Positions 1-12,641 of a DNA stretch of 64,000 bases are shown piece after piece (the stretch's first letter is position 1; the number at the start of each line of letters is the position of its first letter). Position numbers and translations under genes: made by a program. The stretch comes from Moringa oleifera (taxonomy: Eukaryota; Streptophyta; Magnoliopsida; Brassicales; Moringaceae): contig JAJFZO010000747.1 of the NCBI GenBank assembly GCA_021397835.1, positions 1,118,501 through 1,182,500 on the forward strand, written 5' to 3'. The notes under the pieces are model-generated. The model saw nothing but the letters and a program-made list of their open reading frames with translations, had not been told where the DNA came from and ran no database searches.

Positions 1-26
1 ATAGGAATTAAATCAAATCATTTAAA

Positions 27-3000
27 ATGATACACATGGAGGCGACTAAGATGGTTTGGTTTCCTCAAAGTAAACCAATGATCAAGACTTTTTCACAGAG
101 AGTCCATGAAGTTGTGCAGATGAAGAAAACGTCACCTCTTAATGCCCTTCATCCAGGAGAAAGAGAACCAGAAAAATCGGGTCCACGTTCTGGACTGCCC
201 AGTAAGAACAACCAGAAAACTCACCCTGCCTCCAACTCCATTACAGCTATTGCTAAGAGGGTAGCTGCAGTTTTCCGTATCTTTTCTCGTAGTCAAAGAA
301 AGCCCACCACAGAAGATGATATCAACAGGCACACCGGAGGATTTTCTTGTAAGTCATCAATTTCATTTTGCTTAAGCTTTATCAGAATCCACAGAGATAT
401 GCATCTTCAACTGTGTTCATCAAAGCAACGAATTATACGAGCATGATCATTGAAATTCTTATAGCTTAGCTGAGAATCTCTGTAGTCTATAGACATGCAA
501 CTATTATTGGTTCTTGAAGATGAAGTTCTTCCAAAGTTACAGTAAATAAAGCAACAAGTCTTTCTTTAATCGGTTATGGATCTTGAAGATATTAATTGTC
601 ATGATTTGCAATTTCAACAGATCATTCAACAGGAAGCAACGCTAGAAACAATGGTCAATTCAGATCCTTTAGTTCTTATGGTTCCTCCGATCCCAGAAGT
701 GGACAGCTTGGAATGGTTATTTTCTCCTTTGAAGAGATTCACAAGGCAACTGGGAATTTCTCCCCAGCCAACAAAATTGGAGAAGGGAGATTTGGAACAG
801 TGTATAAGGGGAGGCTCAAGGATGGATCTCTTCTTGCTGTAAAGCGTGCTAAGGTAAACTACTATGTCTTTGACAACTAGAAGTTGAAAATCATAACACT
901 TATAACCATGAAAAGTGGAGACACATGACAGTACTAATGTGCTTAATGACCCAAATTTGGTGATAGAACAAGCATGACAGAAGCTTATCACAGGAGTTCA
1001 AAAATGAGATATATACCTTGTCGAAGATTGAGCATCTGAATTTGGTAAGGTTATTCGGATTTTTAGAGCATAAAGATGAGCAGATCATAGTGGTTGAATA
1101 CGTTGGCAATGGAAATCTGCGAGAACATCTGGACGGTAAGTCGAGCATTAATTACTGACAACAAGTTGATTTCAACAATTGCCAATTGAAGATTTGGAAA
1201 ATCGGAAGTTCTTATCGTAGATAGAGCAGGTCCCTAGCTTATGAGAGTTCATTTCCTGATACAGGTGCTCGAGGAAATGGACTTGAAACAGCAGAACGAC
1301 TGGACATTGCAATTGATGTAGCCCATGCCATTACCTACCTTCACATGTATACAGGTACCAACCTTATGTATATTAATGTAAAGCTATGCTTATCTGTTTA
1401 TGGAGAATTCAACACTAGCAGATTCTTCTTCAGAGAACAATTTGGAAATGGTAGAAATGAGAATCTTACTTTCCATCTGATATTTCAGGCTGAAGTAATA
1501 GAAACCAGTTTTTGAGTGCAAAAAGCTTTTGGTGATGACTGAGATAATGACTTTTCATGACAGGTTTTTGAAGGCTTTTGAAAAGCTAAACTTCATTGTT
1601 TGATTGACAGATCCTCCAATAATCCACAGGGACATAAAGGCATCAAACATTCTCATCACAGAGAAACTCCGGGCCAAAGTGGCAGATTTTGGGTTTGCAC
1701 GGTTGGCTGCAGAAGCTCCTGATGCAACTCATATTTCAACTCAAGTGAAAGGTTCAGCAGGCTATGTTGATCCTGAGTACCTGAGGACATATCAACTCAC
1801 TGTAAAGAGTGATGTGTACTCCTTTGGTGTCTTGCTTGTAGAGCTAGTAACTGGAAGATACGCCATTGAATCAGGGAAACCACTGAAAGAGAGGGTAACC
1901 ATAAGATGGGTAAGCATACCAAACATCTCTACAATTCTGGCAAGACAAAACTGATAATTCACTGATAAATTTGATAATAAGATCGGTGATTCAATAAGCT
2001 CACGGCAAAATGCATGAGAATTCCTGAAGTTCTATAATTTCAGCAAAGCTATTTAGACCATTGAATTTCTTAGGTGATCCATGATTGAATAGTTAGTTAA
2101 TTAGAGGAAATAAGCAGCCTAAACATGATCATCTTCTTGATATCATTACTCAAGATATCTCAAATCACTATTAACTTTTCGTGCATGATGACTCTCTACC
2201 TAAAAGTAGAATCACATGAGTTGCAAGCTTGAGGAGTTCACCCATCACATAAAGCCAGGACTCACCAGATCATGTGGCCTGTTCCTCACTTCACATGTAT
2301 CACAGGCCATTGTTAGTTATCACAACAATGTCCTGAATCAAACAGCTAGCTAGTGATAATGTAGTTTGAGTCACATAGGTCCAGTTCCATACTTTCTTGA
2401 CCTTTTGTGAACACTGAGTTCTACCTCTCCTTTTAGGGCGAAAATAGTCTTTATCACATAGCCTTGTAGATCATTCATAACTAAAAGTCTGCATGAAATC
2501 AGAGAAAGAAAGTGCCTGGCATGTTAAAGGAGATTCAGATTGAGTAGAGCAATATGATGTTGACGAATACTTGTCAAAATGATTATATGGGTAGTACGGT
2601 TATTTCCTTTTGATGCAGATGCATTCTATGTTATTCTTTATCTTCAAGCATAGACAACTTGTGATTTATCATATTAAGTAATTCAAGAAGGTAGAGATGG
2701 CCAACTGAACACATGAGAGTAACTATCATGCAGGCGATGCAGAAACTGAAAGAACAAGAAGTTGTAATTGTCATGGATCCGAGGCTTAGGAGGAGTCCAC
2801 AATCAAACATAACAGTGGAGAAGATCCTCAAGCTGGCTCGCCAGTGCCTTGCACCTTCAAGACAATCAAGACCTTCGATGAAAACATGTGCTGAAGTGTT
2901 ATGGGATATACGAAAAAATTTCAGAGAGCAAACTCTCTCTGCTTCCCCTTCTACTTCTCACCCTTATGCAGATTTTCCTCGTAAAGATACCAAGAAGAGT

Positions 3001-3057
3001 AGGCATGCATTGTTTGGGACTCGAGAAAGTGATACCCATGAATTTATTTCTGCTTGA
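27..3057 (+). CDS. Calmodulin-binding receptor-like cytoplasmic kinase (CRCK-like)
   Basis: Six exons keep phase throughout: 27-348, 621-853, 994-1135, 1265-1354, 1611-1909, 2734-3057, giving 469 aa. The start is the first ATG after an in-frame TAA at 9-11. The N-terminal ~140 aa are basic and Ser-rich with no signal peptide or membrane segment, so a soluble Ser/Thr kinase is expected. The kinase domain shows the Gly loop (GEGRFG, ~161-166), the VKR lysine (~182), HRD (~268-270), DFG (~288-290) and the DPEYL activation-loop end. Family knowledge: Arabidopsis CRCKs bind Ca2+/calmodulin through the region around the Gly loop and act in stress signalling. The piece between the catalytic lysine and the alphaC glutamate is about 10 residues shorter than I recall for CRCK1, so a microexon could be missed in the 854-993 intron. 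The subfamily is fairly sure; the exact paralogue is not. Confidence 0.88.
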
Positions 3058-4383
3058 GCTTCTGATTTCTAAACTGCTTATGCACTTTTGTGAAATTTCC
3101 GCCTTCAATATGCAAATTCCAGTGTTAATTATCTCCAGTTTTGCCACAAAGAAATTCATAAATGTTCCTTCAGTTAGTCCAAAAATTCTTCTAGTCACCC
3201 AAAAGCAAAAAAAAAAGGCCCAAGATGTAAAGCAAATTCTTATATATATATACACGTTATGTATCTCTTCATGCTGTGCCTTCCTGTTTTGAATCTGATT
3301 GAAGCTTCATGTTCTACACCCAGAAACCGAAACTTAGCAATTCCCATTGCCCACAACATTCAAACTGATACACAGAAAATCTCATTCTACAGGTTTGTTT
3401 GAACAAGAGTCCCATGATTTTTCAAAAGCCTGCATTTTCCAGTAAAAGTTGGAAAAAAAATCTGAACTTTTACTATGAAAAAGCTCTCAGACGATAATCT
3501 TCGAAGGAACCTAATACGTGTTGATGTTCTGCAATCTGGGTGGTATTAGCTTTAACCTGTGAGCTTTGACAAGATCCGTGGATTCGTGGCCTTTTGCCAT
3601 TTCTTCGACTTCTTGTGAAGCGCGCTTTCTTCATTTCCACTGTATACATCTCACGTGGCTTCTAAACTAAAAAATAAAAAGAGATTTCAAAAAAAAAAAA
3701 GTTTAAATCAAATGTATAATCCCAAGGACAGAACTTGCCATGCTAACCGCTCGCTTCGTCGCAGCTGTCTCCACTTGTTATCTTCAAGTGTCTCTTCTTT
3801 CAAATGCAAATCCAAAGAAAACAACTAGCACTTCTCTGTTTTCTTCTTCAGTAGTCACTCGCGCACTGATTTTTCTCTTGAAAGAATCTTCCACTGTTTT
3901 CTTGTCAGTTCTCCCTTCAAATATCTCAGCTCTACGCATATTCTCTCCTTTGTTAGCTCCTCCAATTGGATTCTCTATCGTGTAAAGAAGAAAATATCTT
4001 TGATAATACATGTATTTATTGAGAAAGCCTCCATGTGTGGGACTTTTTATTTAGCTTCGGAGAGTGTCGGTGTTTTGCTCAGAAACTAAGAGTTGAAGGT
4101 ATCTGATACAACGCAGGCAAGCATAATTTATGTGTTAATGATATTCAGAATCTATTGTATTACGTAATTATTCTTTCATAATTGTTTACCTATTCATTTG
4201 TTTATTTCTGATTATCGGTTCCTATATTCGAAATTCATTGATCTTCCTCTTTTCTTCTTTAGTTGTTAATTTAGAAGCGATCTTTAACAAAATCTGATCA
4301 GTGAATGTGTGAAAGTTAAAATTAGATTACATTTGCTTCTTTGTACCAGTGGGAAAGCAGAAGCTGTCAAAGGAAAACTGACA
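3058..4383. other. Intergenic: kinase 3' region and phosphorylase promoter/leader
   Basis: No gene is supported here. The first ~300 bp would be the 3' untranslated region of the kinase. The T/C-rich stretch at about 3700-4380 is likely promoter and 5' leader of the downstream phosphorylase gene. An open frame at 3740-3985 has no recognisable domain and I do not call it. Confidence 0.5.
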
Positions 4384-7300
4384 ATGGCCGCAACTACTAA
4401 AGCCAATGGCCAAACTGCTTCCGGCGATCCCGCCAAAATCCCGGCTACTGCACATCCGTTGGCAGATAAGCCGGCGCAAATTGCTTCGAATATCAACTAT
4501 CACGCACAATACAGTCCTCACTTCTCTCCCTTCAAGTTTGAGCCGGAGCAAGCTTACTATGCCACTGCAGAGAGTGTGCGCGATCGTCTCATAGAAGTAA
4601 TTAAACTTCCAGCCTTATCTTTTTATTTCTGATATCTTGATCGTTTGCGGTTTGTATTTGTAGTGACCTGATTTGAAGTCCTTAATTCAGTGTTTTATTG
4701 ATAAGATTAACTGGTATAAGTAAGCCATTTGTGCCTATTTACTTGTCTTTTATATAGAAACTCTATGTTCTATTCGCTTTGTATTCTCTGATGGTTAGTT
4801 CTTTTGGTTTCTTGCCCTCACTTGAGAATAATGTGTGATGTTGTCTTTTTGTGCATCTTTTGGTTGGCTTTACAGCAATGGAATGAGACCTACTGTCATT
4901 TTCACAAAGTTAATCCAAAGCAAACTTACTACTTATCAATGGAATATCTTCAAGGACGAGCCTTGACTAATGCAATTGGGAACCTGAACATTCAAGGTGC
5001 ATATGCTGATGCATTACGTAAGCTGGGGTATGAACTTGAGGAGATAGTTCAGCAGGTAATCGAATCATTTTTTCAACTCTGGTTTTCCAGTGGACTCCCT
5101 GTGATCATTCAAGGCAACTCAATTATGAATTTCGTTTTTCTTGAAAATTCCCACCTTTTCTTGGTATAATACATAGAATAAGCTTTTTCTTATGAGGTCA
5201 AGTTGATGTGTCACTTGTTTCATTTAGTTATTCATGGCCAATGGCACATCCAAGATAAGTTCATATTACTTCATTTATAGGTGATGATATTCCTTCTATC
5301 CATGGGCATATACCCATCAATTGATCAACAGAGCTTCATATCAATTATTTGAGCTGGATGTCATACATTCAATTGAATCATACCAGCCTGTGCAGTTCTT
5401 GAACTATATATAATTTTCATTCTTTGGTTTTGGACTTTAGGATGATCCAATATTGGTTGATGATTATTAGAAATAAACTTTGTAGGAGAAAGATGCAGCA
5501 CTGGGAAACGGTGGTCTGGGAAGGCTTGCTTCCTGCTTTCTGGACTCCATGGCAACTCTAAGTTTGCCTGCATGGGGGTATGGTTTGAGATACAAATATG
5601 GGCTCTTCAAGCAGCAAATCACCCCCGGGGGCCAAGAAGAAATTGCAGAGGATTGGCTTGAGGTTCATCTTGACCTGAAAGTGCTGTCAAATAATGCTTA
5701 TTTGTGGATGACTTCTACTGATACTCTGTTTCAATGAAAATAATGCAGAAGTTTAGTCCTTGGGAAGTTGTCAGGCATGATGTGGTATTCCCTGTCAGAT
5801 TCTTTGGTCATGTCAAGGTTAATCCCAATGGGTCGTAAGTGTTAAATATGATTATAAATTTATCACCAAAGTGCTACCTAGTATATTCTAATAGCTCTCT
5901 TCTCCAAACTTCACATGCAACTTGGTTTCTCTCTAATTTAAAACCATAAATGATGATTGCTCTTTCGATGCATTACAGCCGAAAATGGGTTGGTGGAGAG
6001 GTTTTGCAGGCTTTAGCCTATGATGTTCCAATCCCAGGGTACAGAACCAAGAACACTATTAGTCTTCGCCTCTGGGAAGCAAGAGCTTGTGCTAAGGATT
6101 TTGATTTGTTCCAGTTTAATGATGGACAATATGAATCTGCAGCACAGCTCCACTCTCGAGCTCAACAGGTAAGATTTCAAGTACCCTGATAAACAGGATC
6201 ATTGGGAAACTAGATAGAATTCCCACTAGCTCATGTTTTGAAATTCTTGCTTGAAATCTAGGAATCTAAGTATAAAAGGTATAGCTATTGCTAAACTTAA
6301 AAATAAGAGAGTTTGAGGTATGTTTTATCTATATGTAAGACATTGTAATAAATGCATGCATGTCTCACCTGTATGAAAATGGTGTGTTGTAGATTTGTGC
6401 AGTTTGTAATAAATGCATATGTCTCACCTGTATGAAAATGGTGTGCTGTAGATTTGTGCAGTTCTATATCCTGGGGATGCTACCGAAAATGGAAAGCTTT
6501 TACGACTGAAACAGCAATTCTTTCTATGCAGTGCATCACTTCAGGTTGGCCTATTCAACTTTGTTTTTATTCTTTTTGTTCTGTTTTCATGGGCCTCCCC
6601 TTATTCAGTTTTGTTTAAGCTTCAACTCCTAAAGTGTTTTGAAAAATCTTTAATCATCTGAAGAAAAAAACTTAACATTGATGTAAGTGAAACTGGAAAT
6701 CATCCTTCCAGCTCTTCGATCCTGCCTTTATTTTTCATTAATGGGCAGTTGGTTGTTGTGCCTCATTTACTTTATTGTTTCTAATCCTGTAAACAATTAC
6801 AGGACATCATTTTCAGATTCAAGGAGAGAACTGGAGAGGGTTCGTTGCAATGGTCTGAATTTCCTAACAAGGTTGCTGTACAACTGAATGATACTCACCC
6901 CACTCTTGCCATTCCTGAGCTGATGCGATTACTGATGGATGATGAAGGGCTGGGATGGGATGAAGCTTGGGATGTGACAACGAGGTGCCTTATTCTGTAT
7001 TTTAGAACATTTTTCTGATGCTTCAGTAGCATAAATTCTTTATGTGTTTAGCTTTTCAGATGTTATACTTCATATTGTTTTGGGACCTAAATTGAACAGG
7101 ACTATTGCTTATACCAATCACACTGTCCTTCCTGAAGCACTGGAGAAGTGGTCACAATCTGTGATGTCGAAGCTTCTCCCTCGCCACATGGAAATCATAT
7201 CAGAAATTGACAAGAGGGTATCTTCTGACGATTTGTTTATCTTCTCCTTAGTTTTGGTGTTATATTTGGTTTCAATATAAAGTTATCTTTTGCAGTTCAC

Positions 7301-10300
7301 TCTGATGATACGAACCACAAGAGCTGACCTTGAGGATAAGCTTCCTAGCATGCAGATCTTAGATAATAATCCCCAGAAACCAGTTGTAAGGATGGCAAAC
7401 TTATGTGTTGTATCAGTACACACGGTAAGAGAACCACTAAATCGAAGCTTGGAGTACCTTTTCTCATTTGACTCATTAAGCTTTCCCATAAAATCATGTA
7501 GCTCTTGTGCATTAAATATGAACCATCTTCTCATTGCAAAAGTAGGCAAGTGTTTCATCATGGTATCTCCCATCACAAAGATTGATTTGATATCAGAACG
7601 TATAGTTGTTGCTGGTTGAGGCTTGTTTCAATTGGTACAAATTTTTTCAAAATGGATCTAATTATAAGAAGGTTGGAGTCAACTCCTATTTACAGAAGTG
7701 CATGTGTTGCTTTCTTGCTTGTCATTTATCAGTTTTCCTCCATTATCTTTAATGTCCTTTTTCTTTGTTTTTTTCTTTTTGGGTGCAGGGGGGGGTGGGG
7801 GGGAAGGGAAACCTATTGTTTCTCTTTGAGTTGAGCTGTTGGCCGAGTCCATACAGTTCTTCAATGTTTAAGGTTCTGTTCTCTTTTTGTAGGTTAATGG
7901 TGTTGCCCAGTTACACAGTGATATTCTGAAGTCTGAGTTATTTGCGGACTATGTCTCTGTCTGGCCAAGAAAGTTCCAGAATAAGACTAATGGCATAACC
8001 CCTCGTCGGTGGCTCCATTTTTGCAGTCCTGAGCTCAGTGATATAATCACCAAATGGTTAAAAACAGACCAATGGGTGACCAATCTTGACCTACTCATAG
8101 GTCTTCGACAAGTATGTATTAAGAGATTTACTATTATGCAATATTTTTCTTATTTAGGTGCTCTAATTGCAATAATATCGACATCCTCAACTGGTGTTTG
8201 TCCAATAGTTTGCTGACAATGTGGACTTCCAAGATGAATGGGCATCTGCTAAGATGGCAAATAAGCAGCGGTTGGCACAGTATATATTGCAAGTAACAGG
8301 GGTGAGCATTGACCCAACTAGCCTATTTGACATACAAGTCAAGCGCATCCATGAATACAAGAGACAGCTGCTGAATATTTTGGGGACGGTCTATAGATAC
8401 ATTAAGTTGAAGGTATGAAATGAATCTTGAGCATGTATACAATTTTGTTGTCAATTGCGCATTCTTAATTACATATTTTGTTTGAATATACTAGCAGGTA
8501 AATGAAATATAAGTTTGTTATAGAATTATGTTTGCACAACTTCCCAAGCATTGAGCTCATAGTTATTCCCTTCTATCAACCATTGCTTCTTCTATCTCTA
8601 TCCTTATGGTATCATTTAAACTTGTAACTAGGTGACCCTTTCAACATGATTACTATGCCCGTCTGTATGAATTGTTCGTTGATTCATTACTTCTATTATA
8701 CTTGTAAAGTTGAGAAAATTAAGATAGAAATTCTGAAAATTTCATGCTTGCTATTTCACCATAGTTCCATTTCCATACCTCAAGCTATGGTATTCAACTG
8801 CTTCTGTCCATAAAATATACTTATCCAAAAGCTTCACATTAGCTTTTGGGTTTGCTCCATTCTCCGTAGCAATAATGCTTGTAAGCATATTCCCAAGATC
8901 AGTTTCACTCAAAATTCTAACTTCTAGTGTTGCACAAATTATCCTATATTTTTGAATGACTTTCTTGTAACTGAACTGTTACAGGAGATGAGCCCTGAGG
9001 AAAGGAGGAATACAACTCCACGCACCATCATGATTGGAGGAAAAGCATTTGCAACATATACAAATGCCAAAAGAATAGTCAAGTTGGTGAATGATGTTGG
9101 TGCTGTTGTCAACACTGATCCTGACATCAACCCTTATTTGAAGGTAATTTAGCTATAGTTCACTCTACTGATATTAAGGCATCCTGTATTTTCCCATGTT
9201 TACCTGATGACCAAAGCATTTGAACACCTCTTTTATCTTGCAGCACAGAAGATGATTAGGACAAAGTTTTATTTAAGAACCCTGGTTTTCATGGAAAAGG
9301 CTAATCCATCTGTTGATACAGTCATTACGTATATGCAGTGTTATCCCTGTAGTAGAACTCATGATAGTTGGTTTAACATGGATGCATCATTGGTTGCTTG
9401 GCTATGAATCTCAGGTTTCTACCGAGCTTGAGACCTGACATTTTCTTCTTGCTATATACTGTACATGGTCGTACTGCACTTGGCTTACATTTGTTGTTTG
9501 TGCTATATTTTTGTTTTTCCTAAACAGAGCTCATAAACCATTGTACCAAATACTTAGATATACTTGAATCATTTGATTGACATTTTTTTTTCAGAAGTAA
9601 TTTGATTGACATTAAAGGGATACATTAAGTTTTTCCCTTAAGATAAAGGCATTTTGAGACATAAGTTATGGTGAATGCTTTACCACGACATCCGTACTTC
9701 ATTTTATTATGTTTTCTGTTTAAATCATTCTTAATGCTAAAAAACCAGTATGTTTCATATCTTATGACATGCTTTTGTCAACTCTCCTTTCTTAACGAAC
9801 CTTTCAGGTAGTGTTTGTTCCAAACTACAATGTATCTGTGGCTGAGATGCTTATTCCAGGAAGTGAGCTATCCCAGCATATCAGCACTGCAGGCATGGAA
9901 GCAAGTGGTACTAGCAACATGAAATTTTCTCTTAATGGTTGCCTCATAATAGGAACGTTGGATGGCGCTAATGTTGAAATAAGAGAGGAAATTGGAGAGG
10001 ATAATTTCTTTCTGTTTGGTGCAACCGCAGATGAGGTCCCTAGGTTGCGCAAAGAACGGGAGAATGGACTGGTATGACATTATGTTCTTCTCTGTTCCCC
10101 TGAAGTTAAAGAACTCTATCTGCAATTGAGAGATTACTCTTTTGTCGCAACACAAAGCGGAATAAGTGATATTAAGCATTATTTTTTCCCTTGGCACAGG
10201 CAATGATGTTAAAGTTCTAAAATATGAAAAATTGGCCTAACCCGATCAATTAATGGGACAAAAAGCCATTAGGATAGTAGAGCAGCATCCCTGATCCTAT

Positions 10301-11654
10301 TTACTATTACTTATTGCTGACTGAGAATCTGCAGGCTACTAAAATGCCTTCAACATAATAGCCGCAAGGGCCTTACTTAATTGCTTTATCTGATCCTCTG
10401 GCAGAAGTTGATATAGGTTGTTCTTGCTTGAAAACAGTCTGCCTACTGTTCCTGTTTTTATTTGAGCGCCTTGCTTTTGTCTCTGGTAACAAGTGAGGTA
10501 ATGGTTTTCTGTTTCTGATATTTCTCCTCGACAATCACAGTTCAAACCAGATCCTCGTTTTGAAGAAGCCAAGCAATTTATAAGAAGTGGAGCATTTGGA
10601 AGCTATGATTACAACCCACTCCTTGAATCTTTAGAGGGGAACTCTGGTTATGGTCGAGGTGATTATTTTCTTGTTGGTCATGACTTTCCAAGTTACATGG
10701 ATGCACAAGCAAGGGTGGATGAAGCTTACAAGTAAGATACCGGTTATCCTAATTTTTTTAGATTTAAAATATCATTTTTCTGTCTAAATCTCGTCACAGT
10801 AATATGGCTGTTAACAAAAGAAAGTATGTGCAAAACCTCCTATGGGCTCAAACTCTCATTTAGTGGTCACTTGACATTCTTCTCTTTCGATAAATAAGCT
10901 ACACTCTTAAACTGTGGCTACTTAGCTACCTTTTTCGGCTTCTCGTAAGGTAGGCTCTTAGAGTGGAGTCGTAAACTTGTCTCTAGTCCCCAAAAGGATG
11001 AGATATTGAGGAATGTCTCATTCTTGGGTTGTCTTTCTCATCTCTAAATAAATGTCATTCATGCAAAGTCTGAAGTTCGCTTCCAGGATAGAGGTCCACG
11101 TTGCCAGTAAGTACTTTCTTTCCCTAACAAATCAGAGCTTAAAATGGACCTGGATAGGTGAATAAGCCAAGACAAAACTGCATCTAGCGTTGCTTAGGTA
11201 CGTATCAGTCTCCTGCACTGAAGGTAACGGGGAAAATAAATTGAGCTGGGGCAAGCCCAGAAAGGAAACTTAAGCTGGTAGTAATTACTGGTCTCTCTGA
11301 AGTTTAGCCCAGGCTTTATCATTTTTCACCAATGTTTTGGAGTTAGCTGTTTCACATATGGGTACTGTTTATTTCTAGAGTGGTGACCTGAAGGTCTAGT
11401 GTTCTGGTGTTGGTATGTAGCACTATAATGGTAGAATAGACATTAGGCAATATCTTAAGTGGAACTCTCAGATAATTGGTCATATTAATCAACAAGCCTC
11501 TGATTGTGAAATATGATATGGCTGCAGGGACCAGAGGAGGTGGCTGAGGATGTCTATTCTAAGCACTGCTGGCAGTGGTAAGTTCAGCAGCGATCGAACA
11601 ATTGTGCAGTATGCTAAGGAAATCTGGAGCATAGAGGAGTGCCGTGTACCATAA
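4384..11654 (+). CDS. PHS2: Alpha-glucan phosphorylase, cytosolic H isozyme
   Basis: Catalyses reversible phosphorolysis of alpha-1,4-glucans to glucose-1-phosphate. In leaves the cytosolic form handles heteroglycan made from maltose after starch breakdown. Fifteen phase-consistent exons: 4384-4596, 4876-5055, 5486-5662, 5749-5834, 5979-6168, 6452-6544, 6803-6984, 7100-7217, 7296-7424, 7893-8111, 8209-8412, 8985-9143, 9808-10071, 10541-10731, 11528-11654. They give 843 aa, the usual H-type length. The protein starts [10 protein letters not shown] with no transit peptide and lacks the ~80-aa insertion typical of the plastid L isozyme. The pyridoxal-phosphate lysine is in [10 protein letters not shown] (~K689), and [11 protein letters not shown] and NGITPRRW are also present. 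A 60-bp duplication precedes exon 6. It is convergent with the next gene. Identification is secure. Confidence 0.97.
6345..6463 (+). repeat. Tandem ~60-bp duplication carrying an intron 3' splice site
   Basis: Two direct copies start with gtaataaatgcat at 6345 and 6406. Each runs through tctcacctgtatgaaaatgg to a TAG acceptor followed by atttgtgcag, the first ten bases of phosphorylase exon 6. The downstream acceptor (exon from 6452) keeps frame. The upstream one (6393) lies 59 bp earlier and would shift it. Confidence 0.9.
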
Positions 11655-12641
11655 AAAGTCTTGCAAGTAACTCCTTTGTATAGCATAAAAGAATGAAGAT
11701 GGAATTGCCATGGATTACAGATATGCATATGTAGTGAATAAGCCAGATGCCTTGCTTCTCCATCGTTTTGACTTAATAAAAAGTTTGTTGTACCAAAGGA
11801 ATGGTTGTTAAGAGTATGTTTATCTGTTTTCAGAAGAATATCTTGTATCCTGTTTGTTAGTAATCTGGTATGTTTTATGTTCCAAGTCGCACAATGTGTA
11901 AGACATCCTACATAATCTATGTACTCATGTGTTTTATGGAGCATCTCCAACCAAGCTTTAAATTACAGTATTCAATATTTTCTAATAGCACTGAATTATC
12001 AGAGGCCCAAGATGACAGCCCTTCCAACATTAGCTCCCACATAAAGGTTTCAAACATTAAATTCTGTTGACCAAAGATGTTTTTGTATTCTTTTCCACTT
12101 TTCCTGTAGAGGGAACAGGCAGGCATTCCCATGAACAATGAGAAGACATGCTACAATGGAGAATGTAGTTGAAAGTCTAACCCAGAAGCTCAGAATAGTC
12201 TACCACAGCAGCTTCGAGTAAAATCACATCTTGTAATCCCTTCAAGTTCCCTGGACCAAATATAAATGGAAGGGTTCCCTAAAACAAATATAAAAGGTAG
12301 GGCATGTACACTAAGTACTGGTACACAGTGCACATACAGCACTCAGTAGCTCTCAAAGGGAAAAAACAAGGCTGCTTTCACACAACCATAAAATCAGCCA
12401 GTCCACACGTATCAAGGAATTCAATCAAATCAGAATAACATTTACTACAAACACAGGGCATAAATCCCATACGCACAACCACAAATTCATATAAGTTTTT
12501 GATAGCCATATTTGATAGCCATATTTGATAGCCACATTAACATCACAGGAGTTTGCCACTAAACCCAACAATAGACTCCCTGATAATACAGTAGGGTGCT
12601 ACACCGGAAAATCCTAAAGAGCTGCATAAGCATAACATTCT
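11655..12641. other. Convergent intergenic region between phosphorylase and SR45a
   Basis: Holds the 3' untranslated regions of two converging genes and no supported gene. A 14-bp direct repeat (gatagccatatttga type) occurs three times at about 12497-12536, inside the likely SR45a 3' UTR. Open frames at 11489-11950 and 11917-12138 on the minus strand have no recognisable content. Confidence 0.55.

Noticed and set aside
3740..3985. 81-codon frame rich in Ser/Leu, like a transit peptide
   Set aside because: No domain, no continuing exon in phase, and it sits in the promoter/leader region of the phosphorylase gene.
11489..11950. 153-codon minus-strand frame
   Set aside because: Overlaps the last phosphorylase exon and 3' UTR in antisense; the content is not protein-like and no family is recognised.
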